IMG/VR virus record: IMGVR_UViG_3300025131_000355
Location: 1-26,442 of that record
Length of the DNA stretch: 26,442 bases
Reading direction: 5' to 3' (one strand)
Source: a virus
The notes under the pieces were generated by a model. That model was not told the origin of the DNA and did not search any database. It worked only from the letters and a program-made list of their open reading frames with translations. Below, piece after piece: positions 1-6,656 of this stretch (within the stretch, counting starts at the first letter, position 1; each line of letters begins with the position of its first letter). Position numbers and translations under genes: made by a program.

Positions 1-72
1 GTAATCGCCAGTGAAGCATATAGTGAGATAGTACCAGCAATAGTTAGAACAAATTCAATTAATTCTTACTAA
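1..72 (+). CDS. C-terminal end of an unidentified gene (partial)
   Basis: The first 72 bases are an open frame that enters from outside the window and ends at TAA (70-72). The last residues read AIVRTNSINSY. With 23 residues visible no family can be assigned. A promoter-like box and a structural gene follow within 50 bases, so this is probably the last gene of an upstream transcription unit. Confidence 0.55.
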   Translation, partial: VIASEAYSEIVPAIVRTNSINSY

Positions 73-89
73 CATTGTTGACTTCACAC

Positions 90-97
90 TATTTATA
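90..97 (+). promoter_or_regulatory. Phage-type promoter box TATTTATA upstream of structural gene
   Basis: TATTTATA lies 25 bases upstream of the start codon at 123. The same octamer recurs upstream of at least six other starts in this window, on both strands. By position it would act as a -10 element; no consistent -35 partner is visible. This is inferred from recurrence only. Confidence 0.55.
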
Positions 98-122
98 ATT
101 AAATTGACTTAATAGAAAAGAG

Positions 123-2249
123 ATGAGTTACATAATCAATAATACCAATGCTTATTCTAGCATAAAGCTTACCGAAAAAGGTAGGGAGCGTCTTGCGTTA
201 GGTCAATTAAACTTCGCATACTGGGCTATAGGTGACTCTGAAGTCAACTATGATAGAGAAGTATTTTATGATGATACTGACCCATTCGGTTCATCTGCTA
301 ACATTTCTGGTGCAACAAGAGTTCTAAGACCTAAAGACCAACAACCGAATTTCAAATACTACATCACAACTGATGGTACTACGAACTTGAACACAATGCA
401 ACCAGCAAACATCGAAGTGATGAAGGCTGTTGTAAACAATGCTGCTGATGACCGAGGATTCTTCGCTAACAGTGGTGGTACATTCACTACTTTAAGTAGC
501 ACGACATATACCATTGATTCTCAAACAGTTAGCAACGTTGTATTTACAGGTGGGACACAACTTTGTATCTCAGGACTTACAGCCGAGGTTGGTGATAGGA
601 TTCTAATTAAGTACACTCACCCAACGACTAGCGGATTCACAGAATTCAGTAACACATTACCATTGCCTAACCTATGGTATCAAATCGAGAATACCACTAG
701 TGGTTCTACTTGTTTTGACGTTGACCGAGACCTACCTGACTTCAGTGGTTTCACTGGTATGAGTCAAGTGATGGTATACTCTGGAGAAGAGGTGTGGGAT
801 ATGTTCGGCAGTTCTTCTGTTCCTTATTGGGATAGTGGAACATTGAGTTTTGATTCATGTTGTAACGTAGCTTGTACTGACGTTCCTATTTGGAACCAGA
901 ACAACGTATGGTGTGAAGACCCTGCTGGATTCAGTTCAGGTACGACATACGAACATTTTCAAGACTTTGGTTCATTTGACTATTTAGGTCAGAAGCACCC
1001 TTATCTATGGTACCCATGTACTGAAGATGGTGAAACGAGTGATATAATTTGTGAAGTTGCAGGTTTATCAGTTGTAGACACCGTGAGAAAATCAATCGGG
1101 ATTATCCATTACACGAATAATGTGGTATCTAACGTTTATGGGGAATTCTTCTATATTGATAATGACAACAACAAGACTGTAACACTTGAGATGCCAGATT
1201 TGATGTACCACAGACGTAATTATGGTTCTGGACTTGGTACGAATATGGGTATGACATTCTTGGCTAGTGGTGACACACAAATGATACCTAATAGCGACAT
1301 TGAATACGTCCCATTGATTGAAGACCCAACATTGGTTGGTACTTCAAGAGTGGTAGGTAAAGTATTCCCACAATTGAAAACAATCGTAATTGATGATGAT
1401 GAAATTGTTATGGCGACTTCAGCTAAAGCTAACAGAAACTGGACATTACCAGCATTGGCTGCAAACTTAGTTGCCCCAGCAAGTGGTGGTACATTAGAGA
1501 CTGATAAGACGATGTACTTAACATACATTTTAGATAACGAATCTACTGGTACGACCAGTGGAATGACAACACCAATCAACTGTCAATATTACACGAAAAT
1601 AAGTAACACAACCCCAACAACTAAAAATGTTGAGTTCAGATTGAATGCAGTCGATTTACTACCTTACATGAGGAAAATCGAAGCAATTGGTTATGATGGG
1701 TTAGGGTTCAATGCATACAACTTTAGGGTGTTATGGCAAATTGTTGACGAACCTGAAGACAGACCGTTAACCGATGCATGGAATGAGTATAACTTTACTA
1801 GCCTTGCTATTACGACAGGTGTTGATGAAACAATTGACCCAGTGTTGTTGGAAGCTCAAAACCCAGTTACAAACGGGTTCTTGATTGACGATAGCGTTGC
1901 TTTAGCCAGTACAACGTTCTACATTATTGACACACTTAACTTCCCAGCAGATGTCGATGACCAAAACCTACAATTGGGTGATGAGAGATTCTTCTATGGT
2001 AATGTTAGCGCACATATTGGAGCTACAATTTACAAAACATTGTTCAAGCTTGATATCGATGCAGCGCAATTCGAATACACAAGTAACCCAACTAGAGGTG
2101 TAGACCCTAATATCCCAGAGCCAAATATCAGGATAACTGAAGCTGGCATCTATGATAGTGAGAAGAACTTGGTTTTAGTAGCTAAGATGTCAAAACCATT
2201 CATACTAGATGGTAACACAATAACAGCAGAATTAAGCATCGATTTTTAA
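123..2249 (+). CDS. Structural protein, tail-fibre or baseplate-like (708 aa)
   Basis: The N-terminus (about residues 14-45) has the pattern LTEKGRERLALG...AIGDSEVNY. The C-terminus (about 665-708) has ITEAGIYDSEKNLVLVAKM and ends in a strand-rich tail. Both ends match the protein at 3023-4216, so the two are paralogs with different middles. This layout, a GR(E/D)RL/GDS N-terminus and a GlYDxxG C-terminus, resembles phage tail-collar or fibre proteins of the DUF3751 type; that assignment is from memory of the family. The middle is Thr/Ser/Asn-rich with a Cys-rich patch near residues 240-270 and no transmembrane segment. Its last codons (AELSIDF, stop) are repeated in recoded form at the end of the adjacent HNH gene. 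A TATTTATA box precedes it, consistent with late expression. Confidence 0.7.
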   Translation: MSYIINNTNAYSSIKLTEKGRERLALGQLNFAYWAIGDSEVNYDREVFYDDTDPFGSSANISGATRVLRPKDQQPNFKYYITTDGTTNLNTMQPANIEVMKAVVNNAADDRGFFANSGGTFTTLSSTTYTIDSQTVSNVVFTGGTQLCISGLTAEVGDRILIKYTHPTTSGFTEFSNTLPLPNLWYQIENTTSGSTCFDVDRDLPDFSGFTGMSQVMVYSGEEVWDMFGSSSVPYWDSGTLSFDSCCNVACTDVPIWNQNNVWCEDPAGFSSGTTYEHFQDFGSFDYLGQKHPYLWYPCTEDGETSDIICEVAGLSVVDTVRKSIGIIHYTNNVVSNVYGEFFYIDNDNNKTVTLEMPDLMYHRRNYGSGLGTNMGMTFLASGDTQMIPNSDIEYVPLIEDPTLVGTSRVVGKVFPQLKTIVIDDDEIVMATSAKANRNWTLPALAANLVAPASGGTLETDKTMYLTYILDNESTGTTSGMTTPINCQYYTKISNTTPTTKNVEFRLNAVDLLPYMRKIEAIGYDGLGFNAYNFRVLWQIVDEPEDRPLTDAWNEYNFTSLAITTGVDETIDPVLLEAQNPVTNGFLIDDSVALASTTFYIIDTLNFPADVDDQNLQLGDERFFYGNVSAHIGATIYKTLFKLDIDAAQFEYTSNPTRGVDPNIPEPNIRITEAGIYDSEKNLVLVAKMSKPFILDGNTITAELSIDF
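2220..2249 (+). repeat. Recoded terminal duplication, copy 1 (ITAELSIDF-stop)
   Basis: The last nine codons of the structural gene encode ITAELSIDF. Positions 2992-3021 encode INAELSIDF plus stop. GCAGAATTA is identical in both, but Ser (AGC/TCA), Ile (ATC/ATA), Asp (GAT/GAC) and Phe (TTT/TTC) all use different synonymous codons. One copy is the current end of the structural gene, the other the end of the HNH gene inserted behind it. Confidence 0.8.
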
Positions 2250-2256
2250 TAATATC

Positions 2257-3021
2257 ATGGGTAGAATTAAAAAATATCTTACGGAAGAAGAGAAGCTAGA
2301 GGCTAAAAGACGTAATGGTAGAGCTTACGCTAAAAGAAACAAAGTTAGGTTAGCTAATAAAGCTAAAGAATGGTATGGTAATCATAAAGAAGAAAAAAAA
2401 GCATACTACAATTCGAACAAAAAAGAACTAACGGAGGAAGAAAAGGTGAGGCGGGATATCTATAAGAGAAAGTGGGTGGAATCTAATAAAGATAGGATAA
2501 AAAAATATGTTGAGGATAATAAGGATAGGATTAAAGCGGTCAAGGAAAAATGGGTAAAGAATAATCCTGATAAGGTAAGAGTAAGTAAATTAAAATATAA
2601 GAAAAATAATCCAGAACGAGTTAAAGAAAGCTATAATAAATCAGTTAGGAAACGGAAAATAAATGACCCCTCATTTAAACTAGCTTGTAATATTAGAAGT
2701 ATGGTGAGTAAGACGATACGTAAGGGGGGGTATATTAAGACATCTAAAACCCATGAAATACTTGGGTGCTCGTTCGATGAATTCAAGATGCATTTGGGGT
2801 CTCAATTCGAACCGTGGATGAATTGGGGGAATTACGGATTATATAACGGTGAAGAGTGCTATGGGTGGGATATTGACCATATAATACCGTTAGCCACCAT
2901 AATAACAGAAGATGATATAATCAGGTTAAATCATCACACCAACCTACAACCACTATGTAGTTATGTTAATCGTATAGTGAAACGTGGGAAAATTAACGCA
3001 GAATTATCAATAGACTTCTAA
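2257..3021 (+). CDS. HNH homing endonuclease
   Basis: This is probably a site-specific DNA endonuclease that spreads its own gene. The first ~125 residues are very basic with repeated units of the form KxKWVxxNxDRI, as in the DNA-contacting N-terminus of many phage HNH proteins. The nuclease motif is DIDHIIPL (Asp207, His208) followed by LNHHTNLQPLC (His226, His227, Asn229). The start is seven bases after the stop of the upstream structural gene, and the end is one base before the start of the next. Its last nine residues, INAELSIDF, are not HNH sequence but match the end of the upstream structural protein, so the frame runs into what looks like the original 3' end of that gene. A broken relative lies at 8503-8718. 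No TATTTATA box is seen, so it is probably co-transcribed with the structural genes. Confidence 0.9.
   Translation: MGRIKKYLTEEEKLEAKRRNGRAYAKRNKVRLANKAKEWYGNHKEEKKAYYNSNKKELTEEEKVRRDIYKRKWVESNKDRIKKYVEDNKDRIKAVKEKWVKNNPDKVRVSKLKYKKNNPERVKESYNKSVRKRKINDPSFKLACNIRSMVSKTIRKGGYIKTSKTHEILGCSFDEFKMHLGSQFEPWMNWGNYGLYNGEECYGWDIDHIIPLATIITEDDIIRLNHHTNLQPLCSYVNRIVKRGKINAELSIDF
2992..3021 (+). repeat. Recoded terminal duplication, copy 2 (INAELSIDF-stop)
   Basis: This is the partner of 2220-2249. It is probably the ancestral end of the structural gene, now read as the C-terminus of the HNH protein. It is followed at once by the start of the next structural gene (3023), which is the junction expected before the insertion. 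Confidence 0.75.
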
Positions 3022-3022
3022 G

Positions 3023-4216
3023 ATGGGATTTAACAACACAACAACAACGCTAACAGCTAAGTTCACACCGATTGGACGTGAACGACTAATCCAAAATGCT
3101 AGCAACTTGATAACACAATTTGCATTGGGTGATTCAGACGCGAACTATTACTGTACATTAGATTTAGGTCTTGGTGAGATTCCATCAATGGGTGGTGACC
3201 TTACGTCTACCAGTGGTTTGACCAGTAATACTGTGACAACAAATGTTGTGATGAATAATAAGTTATACGCTAAGAATGGTAGTTTCTTCAAGAATGTTGA
3301 ATCAGGTTCAAATAGGTTGGTTCAGTCCTTCGAAAGTTTGGGTCAATCAACGGTTTTGGGTAATCTAACCAGCGTAGATGTTATTTCACGTAGTGCTACA
3401 ACAACAGACCCATTGGTTAACCTATACCGATCATTTAAACTTCCTATTACTAGCAGTGATGATTTAGCATATACTAACAAGACATTATCCCAAGGTGGGT
3501 GGTCTGACACAGCATTGGCAAGTATCGCATCTGATAAAATAGTTGTGGTGAGTATACTTAACGAAAGTTACGGTGATATGTTAGATGGTAAGGAAGTTAA
3601 CTTTTCCGTGTCTGGTACCACAGGTGGTACGTACAATCTTTATAGCACGTTCCAAAACAAACAAGGTAACATTGCTTTGGATGATAGCAGACTCACAGAA
3701 ACTTCAAGTCAAACAGCTAAGTTCGCACCTAACTATGCGTTCCTATTCTCAGACCAAATTAAGAGACCTAATGGTGATGTTTCAAAGTCATGGGCAACAG
3801 GGTTTGGAACTATAAAACCGTTCTCAGCTAATGGTAAGAGTAGATACAATCTAACAACTAACAACACTCTAGGTTTATCAGCAGATACAGCCGTAGGTAT
3901 TGTATTCTTGGATAAAGGTTTAATCGTGATTACTGATTCTACAATCGTTAATGATGTGACTGGTACTACAAGTGCCGACACAGTAACATTCGGAAGCGCT
4001 AGTTCAATCGTAAACCAAGAGTTTACCTGTATTGCATCCAGAGGACAATTCACAAGGTCGAATAACCCAACGTATGTCGATGGTGATACACCTAGGATTT
4101 CAGAGGTTGGTCTATATGACAGCAACGGTAATATGATAGCATATGGTAAGACGGATGCACACATCCCTAAAACCGCTAACGAGTTGAAAGCCTTCTCAGT
4201 ACGTATCAACGTTTAA
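3023..4216 (+). CDS. Structural protein, paralog of the upstream fibre-like protein (397 aa)
   Basis: The N-terminus (about residues 10-40) reads FTPIGRERL...FALGDSDANY, and the C-terminus (about 352-397) reads RISEVGLYDSNGNMIAYGK. Both match the 708-aa protein at 123-2249. The middle is Ser/Thr-rich, beta-prone in composition and without transmembrane segments. It is probably a second, shorter component of the same tail or baseplate substructure. Only one base separates it from the HNH stop, so before the HNH insertion these two paralogs were neighbours. The DUF3751-like assignment is inference. Confidence 0.7.
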   Translation: MGFNNTTTTLTAKFTPIGRERLIQNASNLITQFALGDSDANYYCTLDLGLGEIPSMGGDLTSTSGLTSNTVTTNVVMNNKLYAKNGSFFKNVESGSNRLVQSFESLGQSTVLGNLTSVDVISRSATTTDPLVNLYRSFKLPITSSDDLAYTNKTLSQGGWSDTALASIASDKIVVVSILNESYGDMLDGKEVNFSVSGTTGGTYNLYSTFQNKQGNIALDDSRLTETSSQTAKFAPNYAFLFSDQIKRPNGDVSKSWATGFGTIKPFSANGKSRYNLTTNNTLGLSADTAVGIVFLDKGLIVITDSTIVNDVTGTTSADTVTFGSASSIVNQEFTCIASRGQFTRSNNPTYVDGDTPRISEVGLYDSNGNMIAYGKTDAHIPKTANELKAFSVRINV

Positions 4217-4274
4217 AGTAATACTTTACATTTATTGTGGGATTGACTATCTTTCTTTTTATAAGAACAATAGG

Positions 4275-4334
4275 ATGACAGAGAACGGATTTATATTAGG
4301 GTTGGACGTATCAACCAAGACTTTTTCACACTGA
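4275..4334 (+). pseudogene. Orphaned 5' end of the RuvC-like gene
   Basis: The frame from ATG at 4275 encodes MTENGFILGLDVSTKT, then three unrelated residues and TGA. It matches the N-terminus of the functional RuvC-like protein (EENGVILGLDVSTKT, from 5068), including the first catalytic Asp, but nearly every codon differs synonymously apart from a shared ACCAAGAC block. The copy breaks off at about 4321, where the inserted GIY-YIG cassette begins. It is best read as the original start of the gene, left behind when the cassette supplied a new one. Confidence 0.8.
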
Positions 4335-4339
4335 CGATA

Positions 4340-4347
4340 TATTTATA
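4340..4347 (+). promoter_or_regulatory. TATTTATA promoter box for the GIY-YIG gene
   Basis: TATTTATA begins 19 bases before the start codon at 4359. If it acts as a -10 element, transcription would start about 6 bases before the ATG. It lies inside the inserted cassette, so the endonuclease gene brings its own promoter. Confidence 0.5.
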
Positions 4348-4358
4348 TTGAAAGTATT

Positions 4359-5057
4359 ATGGATAAAGAGGTAGTTTATATTTATGGGTTGGTGGAACCA
4401 ACCACGAAAGAATTAAGGTATGTGGGTAAAAGTAAAAACCCTAAAGTTAGGTTACGGAAGCATATTTCAGAGAGATTTAAACATGATAGTTATAAAGATA
4501 GGTGGATTAGAAAGATGGTTGATTCAGAATCTAGACCAGAGCTTATAATTATTGATGAAGTTTTAAAAGAAGAGTGGCAGTATTGGGAGCGACATTATAT
4601 TGCGTATTATAGGGGGTTAGGTGTTAGATTAACTAATAGTACAGATGGTGGTGACCAACCACCCTCAACCAAAGGTAGGAAACATACTGAAGAATCTAAA
4701 CGAAAAATGTCTGAAGCAAAAAAAGGTAAAGCTATCCCTTGGTTGAATAACGGTGAAGTTAGGTCTCAAGAACATAGAGATAATCTAAGTAAAGCCATTA
4801 AAGGGAGGATATCACCAAATAAAGGTAAAAAAGCGTCAATTGAGTTACGAAAAAAATTAGCTGATGCCTCAACTAGTAAAAAAAAAGTGAAACAATTAGA
4901 TTTGGATGGTAATTTTATAAAAATGTGGGAGTCAGTTAATGAGGTTCAAAAAGAGATGAATTTGAGACACATTTCAGAATGTTGTAGGGGTGTTAGTTAT
5001 AAAACGGTTGGTGGTTTTAAATGGGAATATGAAAAAAGAATTAAATATGAAAAATAG
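4359..5057 (+). CDS. GIY-YIG homing endonuclease with NUMOD repeats
   Basis: The N-terminal GIY-YIG domain is seen as VYIYGLVEPTTKELRYVGKS (residues ~6-25), followed by conserved Arg and His (VRLRKH) and a Glu-containing ERHYIAYYR segment. Then come three NUMOD3-like DNA-binding repeats (GRKHTEESKRKMSEAKKGK, QEHRDNLSKAIKGR, NKGKKASIELRKKLADAS). The C-terminus is NUMOD1-like (VKQLDLDGNFIKMWESV... to FKWEY). The order nuclease, linker repeats, C-terminal binding module is typical of I-TevI-type and Seg-type enzymes. The gene sits between the orphaned 5' end of ruvC and the recoded ruvC start and overlaps ruvC by 11 bases, so the two may be translationally coupled. Confidence 0.93.
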   Translation: MDKEVVYIYGLVEPTTKELRYVGKSKNPKVRLRKHISERFKHDSYKDRWIRKMVDSESRPELIIIDEVLKEEWQYWERHYIAYYRGLGVRLTNSTDGGDQPPSTKGRKHTEESKRKMSEAKKGKAIPWLNNGEVRSQEHRDNLSKAIKGRISPNKGKKASIELRKKLADASTSKKKVKQLDLDGNFIKMWESVNEVQKEMNLRHISECCRGVSYKTVGGFKWEYEKRIKYEK

Positions 5058-5709
5058 AGAAAATGAGGAAAATGGGGTTATTCTTGGTCTAGATGTTAGC
5101 ACCAAGACAATCGGAGTTGCATTATTTGAAGATATGGGTGGTCGTGGCGAGTTGAGTGTACTTACACATATCACACCCAAAGTAAAACCAGTACCAGAGA
5201 GTAAGATTGAAGAGCTTTTTAAGAAGGTAGAGGTATTTGAAGAATTCCTCAAAAAACATAGGGACACTGGTATCACTAAAGTGATAATCGAGGAACCACT
5301 ACTACGTTCAAACAACGTTTATACTGTAGCTACATTACTACGTTTTAATGGTATGGTATCGAGGTCTGTATATGACATCCTAGGTGTAGTTCCAGACTTC
5401 ATTTCTTCTTACGATGCTAGAGCATTTGGTTTTCCAGAATTAATGCAGAAGAGAACACACAAGAAAGATGGGACGCCACACACTGAAGCTGCTATCAAAA
5501 AGGCGAAACCAGTATTGTTTGGTGGTTTAGGTTATGGCATAGACAAGAAATCTATAATTTGGGAAATGGTCAGTGAGTTAGAACCACAGATTGAGTGGTT
5601 ATACACTAAAGTGAATTCATTAAAGAAAGAGAACTACGATATGTGCGATGCTTATACCTGTGTTTTAGGGCAGATGCATAAGGGGCGTAAATGGTGTCCT
5701 AAGACTTAA
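5047..5709 (+). CDS. ruvC: RuvC-like Holliday junction resolvase, both termini replaced
   Basis: This is an RNase H-fold resolvase of the phage RuvC type, expected to cut branched DNA during recombination and packaging. GLDVSTKTIGVALFE carries the first catalytic Asp (Asp16). VIIEEPLL carries the second acidic site (Glu82/83). MCDAYTCVLG carries the last Asp (Asp201). The start at 5047 is chosen because it sits just before the region matching the orphaned N-terminus at 4275 and overlaps the GIY-YIG stop. An earlier in-frame ATG at 4990 would lie deep in the GIY-YIG gene. The first ~15 residues and the last ~20 each have an alternative, differently coded copy beyond the flanking endonuclease genes (4275-4334 and 6550-6609). 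The gene is therefore a chimera with new ends. The protein still has all its acidic residues and is probably active. Confidence 0.88.
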   Translation: MKNRENEENGVILGLDVSTKTIGVALFEDMGGRGELSVLTHITPKVKPVPESKIEELFKKVEVFEEFLKKHRDTGITKVIIEEPLLRSNNVYTVATLLRFNGMVSRSVYDILGVVPDFISSYDARAFGFPELMQKRTHKKDGTPHTEAAIKKAKPVLFGGLGYGIDKKSIIWEMVSELEPQIEWLYTKVNSLKKENYDMCDAYTCVLGQMHKGRKWCPKT

Positions 5710-6520
5710 CATGTTCTGATAAGGTTAGTGGTTGGTTTTTGAATTTCCATATATAACCACACCCAGTTTTTCTATGACCACTACAAGCCTGACGAATAGC
5801 CCCCCAACTTAAACCCGTCTTGTTGTGGGCATCTTTAGTATTTTTAAAGGTGGCTATAAGTTTCCCATTTAAGTCATACTGTCTAACTTCTGACAATCGT
5901 TTAGAATTATTGGCTTTGGTTATATCAGAATTGGTTATAGGGTCATCACGGAATCGCCAAATAAAACCATTGGAAGAGTTTTGTTTTTTTAAGCAACATG
6001 CTGATATGTTTTCAGCGTGAAAACCTGAAATTCGCTCTACTTGTGCGGCAGACCCCCAGTCTTTAATCTTAACACCCTTTAAATCATATTGGGTTATGGG
6101 TTTGCCACAATGATTATTATCAATTTTTATCTTACTAATAGTTTTACCAAAGTCACCCGAACGTTTAATTGGTATAGTGGGTTTAGCACTTGATTGTTGA
6201 TTATAACCATTCTCTTTAATGTACGATTTTTTAGCGTCTAACCATTTTTGTTCTAAGGTTATCAATAATTCTTTGATATCATTTTTAGACATCCCATCAA
6301 CATCAACCACATCCAACACCTTAAATTCAAAATTATCTATACCATATTTTGTTATAGCGTTATGTAATATTATACTACCCTTACCATACTTATGCTGGTT
6401 CCACCGTCTATCAATATCAATAGATTGACCAATATATACCTTATTATTGGTGGTATTAGTAACCCCGTATATCCCAACTACGGGTTTGTTACCTAATTCT
6501 CTAACTATTTTATCTCTCAT
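5699..6520 (-). CDS. GIY-YIG homing endonuclease with two NUMOD1-type modules
   Basis: The N-terminal nuclease domain reads VVGIYGVTNTTNNKVYIGQS, then IDRRWNQHK and LEQKWLDAKK (catalytic Glu region), then an ENGYN segment. Two C-terminal modules follow, ITQYDLKGVKIKDWGS... and VRQYDLNGKLIATFKN..., each ending in a GfIWRF/GYIWKF motif, the usual NUMOD1 arrangement. The start at 6520 was chosen because a TATTTATT box lies three bases upstream. A longer frame to 6613 would read antisense through the leftover 3' end of ruvC. The gene is convergent with ruvC and overlaps its stop by 11 bases. It separates the present ruvC end from the original one at 6550-6609. Confidence 0.92.
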   Translation of the reverse strand: MRDKIVRELGNKPVVGIYGVTNTTNNKVYIGQSIDIDRRWNQHKYGKGSIILHNAITKYGIDNFEFKVLDVVDVDGMSKNDIKELLITLEQKWLDAKKSYIKENGYNQQSSAKPTIPIKRSGDFGKTISKIKIDNNHCGKPITQYDLKGVKIKDWGSAAQVERISGFHAENISACCLKKQNSSNGFIWRFRDDPITNSDITKANNSKRLSEVRQYDLNGKLIATFKNTKDAHNKTGLSWGAIRQACSGHRKTGCGYIWKFKNQPLTLSEHVKS

Positions 6521-6523
6521 AGT

Positions 6524-6531
6524 AATAAATA
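6524..6531 (-). promoter_or_regulatory. TATTTATT promoter box for the minus-strand GIY-YIG gene
   Basis: On the minus strand TATTTATT is followed by three bases and then the ATG at 6520. It differs from the recurrent TATTTATA box by one base. The spacing implies a leaderless or nearly leaderless transcript. Confidence 0.45.
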
Positions 6532-6549
6532 TGCGGTAACCTGAGAAAA

Positions 6550-6609
6550 GATGCATACGTTGCAGTGTTAGGTCAGATGCACAAAGAAAAGCTTTGGGTA
6601 CCAGCTTAA
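6550..6609 (+). pseudogene. Orphaned 3' end of the RuvC-like gene
   Basis: This frame encodes DAYVAVLGQMHKEKLWVPA and stop, with no start codon of its own. The functional RuvC ends DAYTCVLGQMHKGRKWCPKT. DAY and VLGQMHK are identical, but the codons for Ala, Tyr, Val, Gly, His and Lys differ synonymously. It lies beyond the GIY-YIG gene, just before the primase promoter, where the native ruvC end would have been. It is best read as the original 3' terminus displaced by the cassette. Confidence 0.82.
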
Positions 6610-6621
6610 TCACATAAAAAG

Positions 6622-6651
6622 TTGTAAATGTAAGTCATTACTCGTATATTC
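6622..6651 (+). promoter_or_regulatory. Bacteroidota-type promoter for the primase gene
   Basis: TTG at 6622-6624 is followed by a 19-base spacer and TATATTCG at 6644-6651. This fits the known Bacteroidota pattern TTG-N19-TAnnTTTG with one mismatch in the -7 box. The box ends five bases before the primase ATG at 6657, so the transcript would have almost no leader. Confidence 0.6.
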
Positions 6652-6656
6652 GTGTG

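Noticed and set aside
1220-1579. Minus-strand frame of 119 codons inside the first structural gene
   Set aside because: It is antisense to a confident gene, with no promoter box, no start context and no recognisable motif.
3733-4209. Minus-strand frame of 158 codons opposite the second structural gene
   Set aside because: It is antisense to the conserved C-terminal module of the structural paralog and has no family signal.
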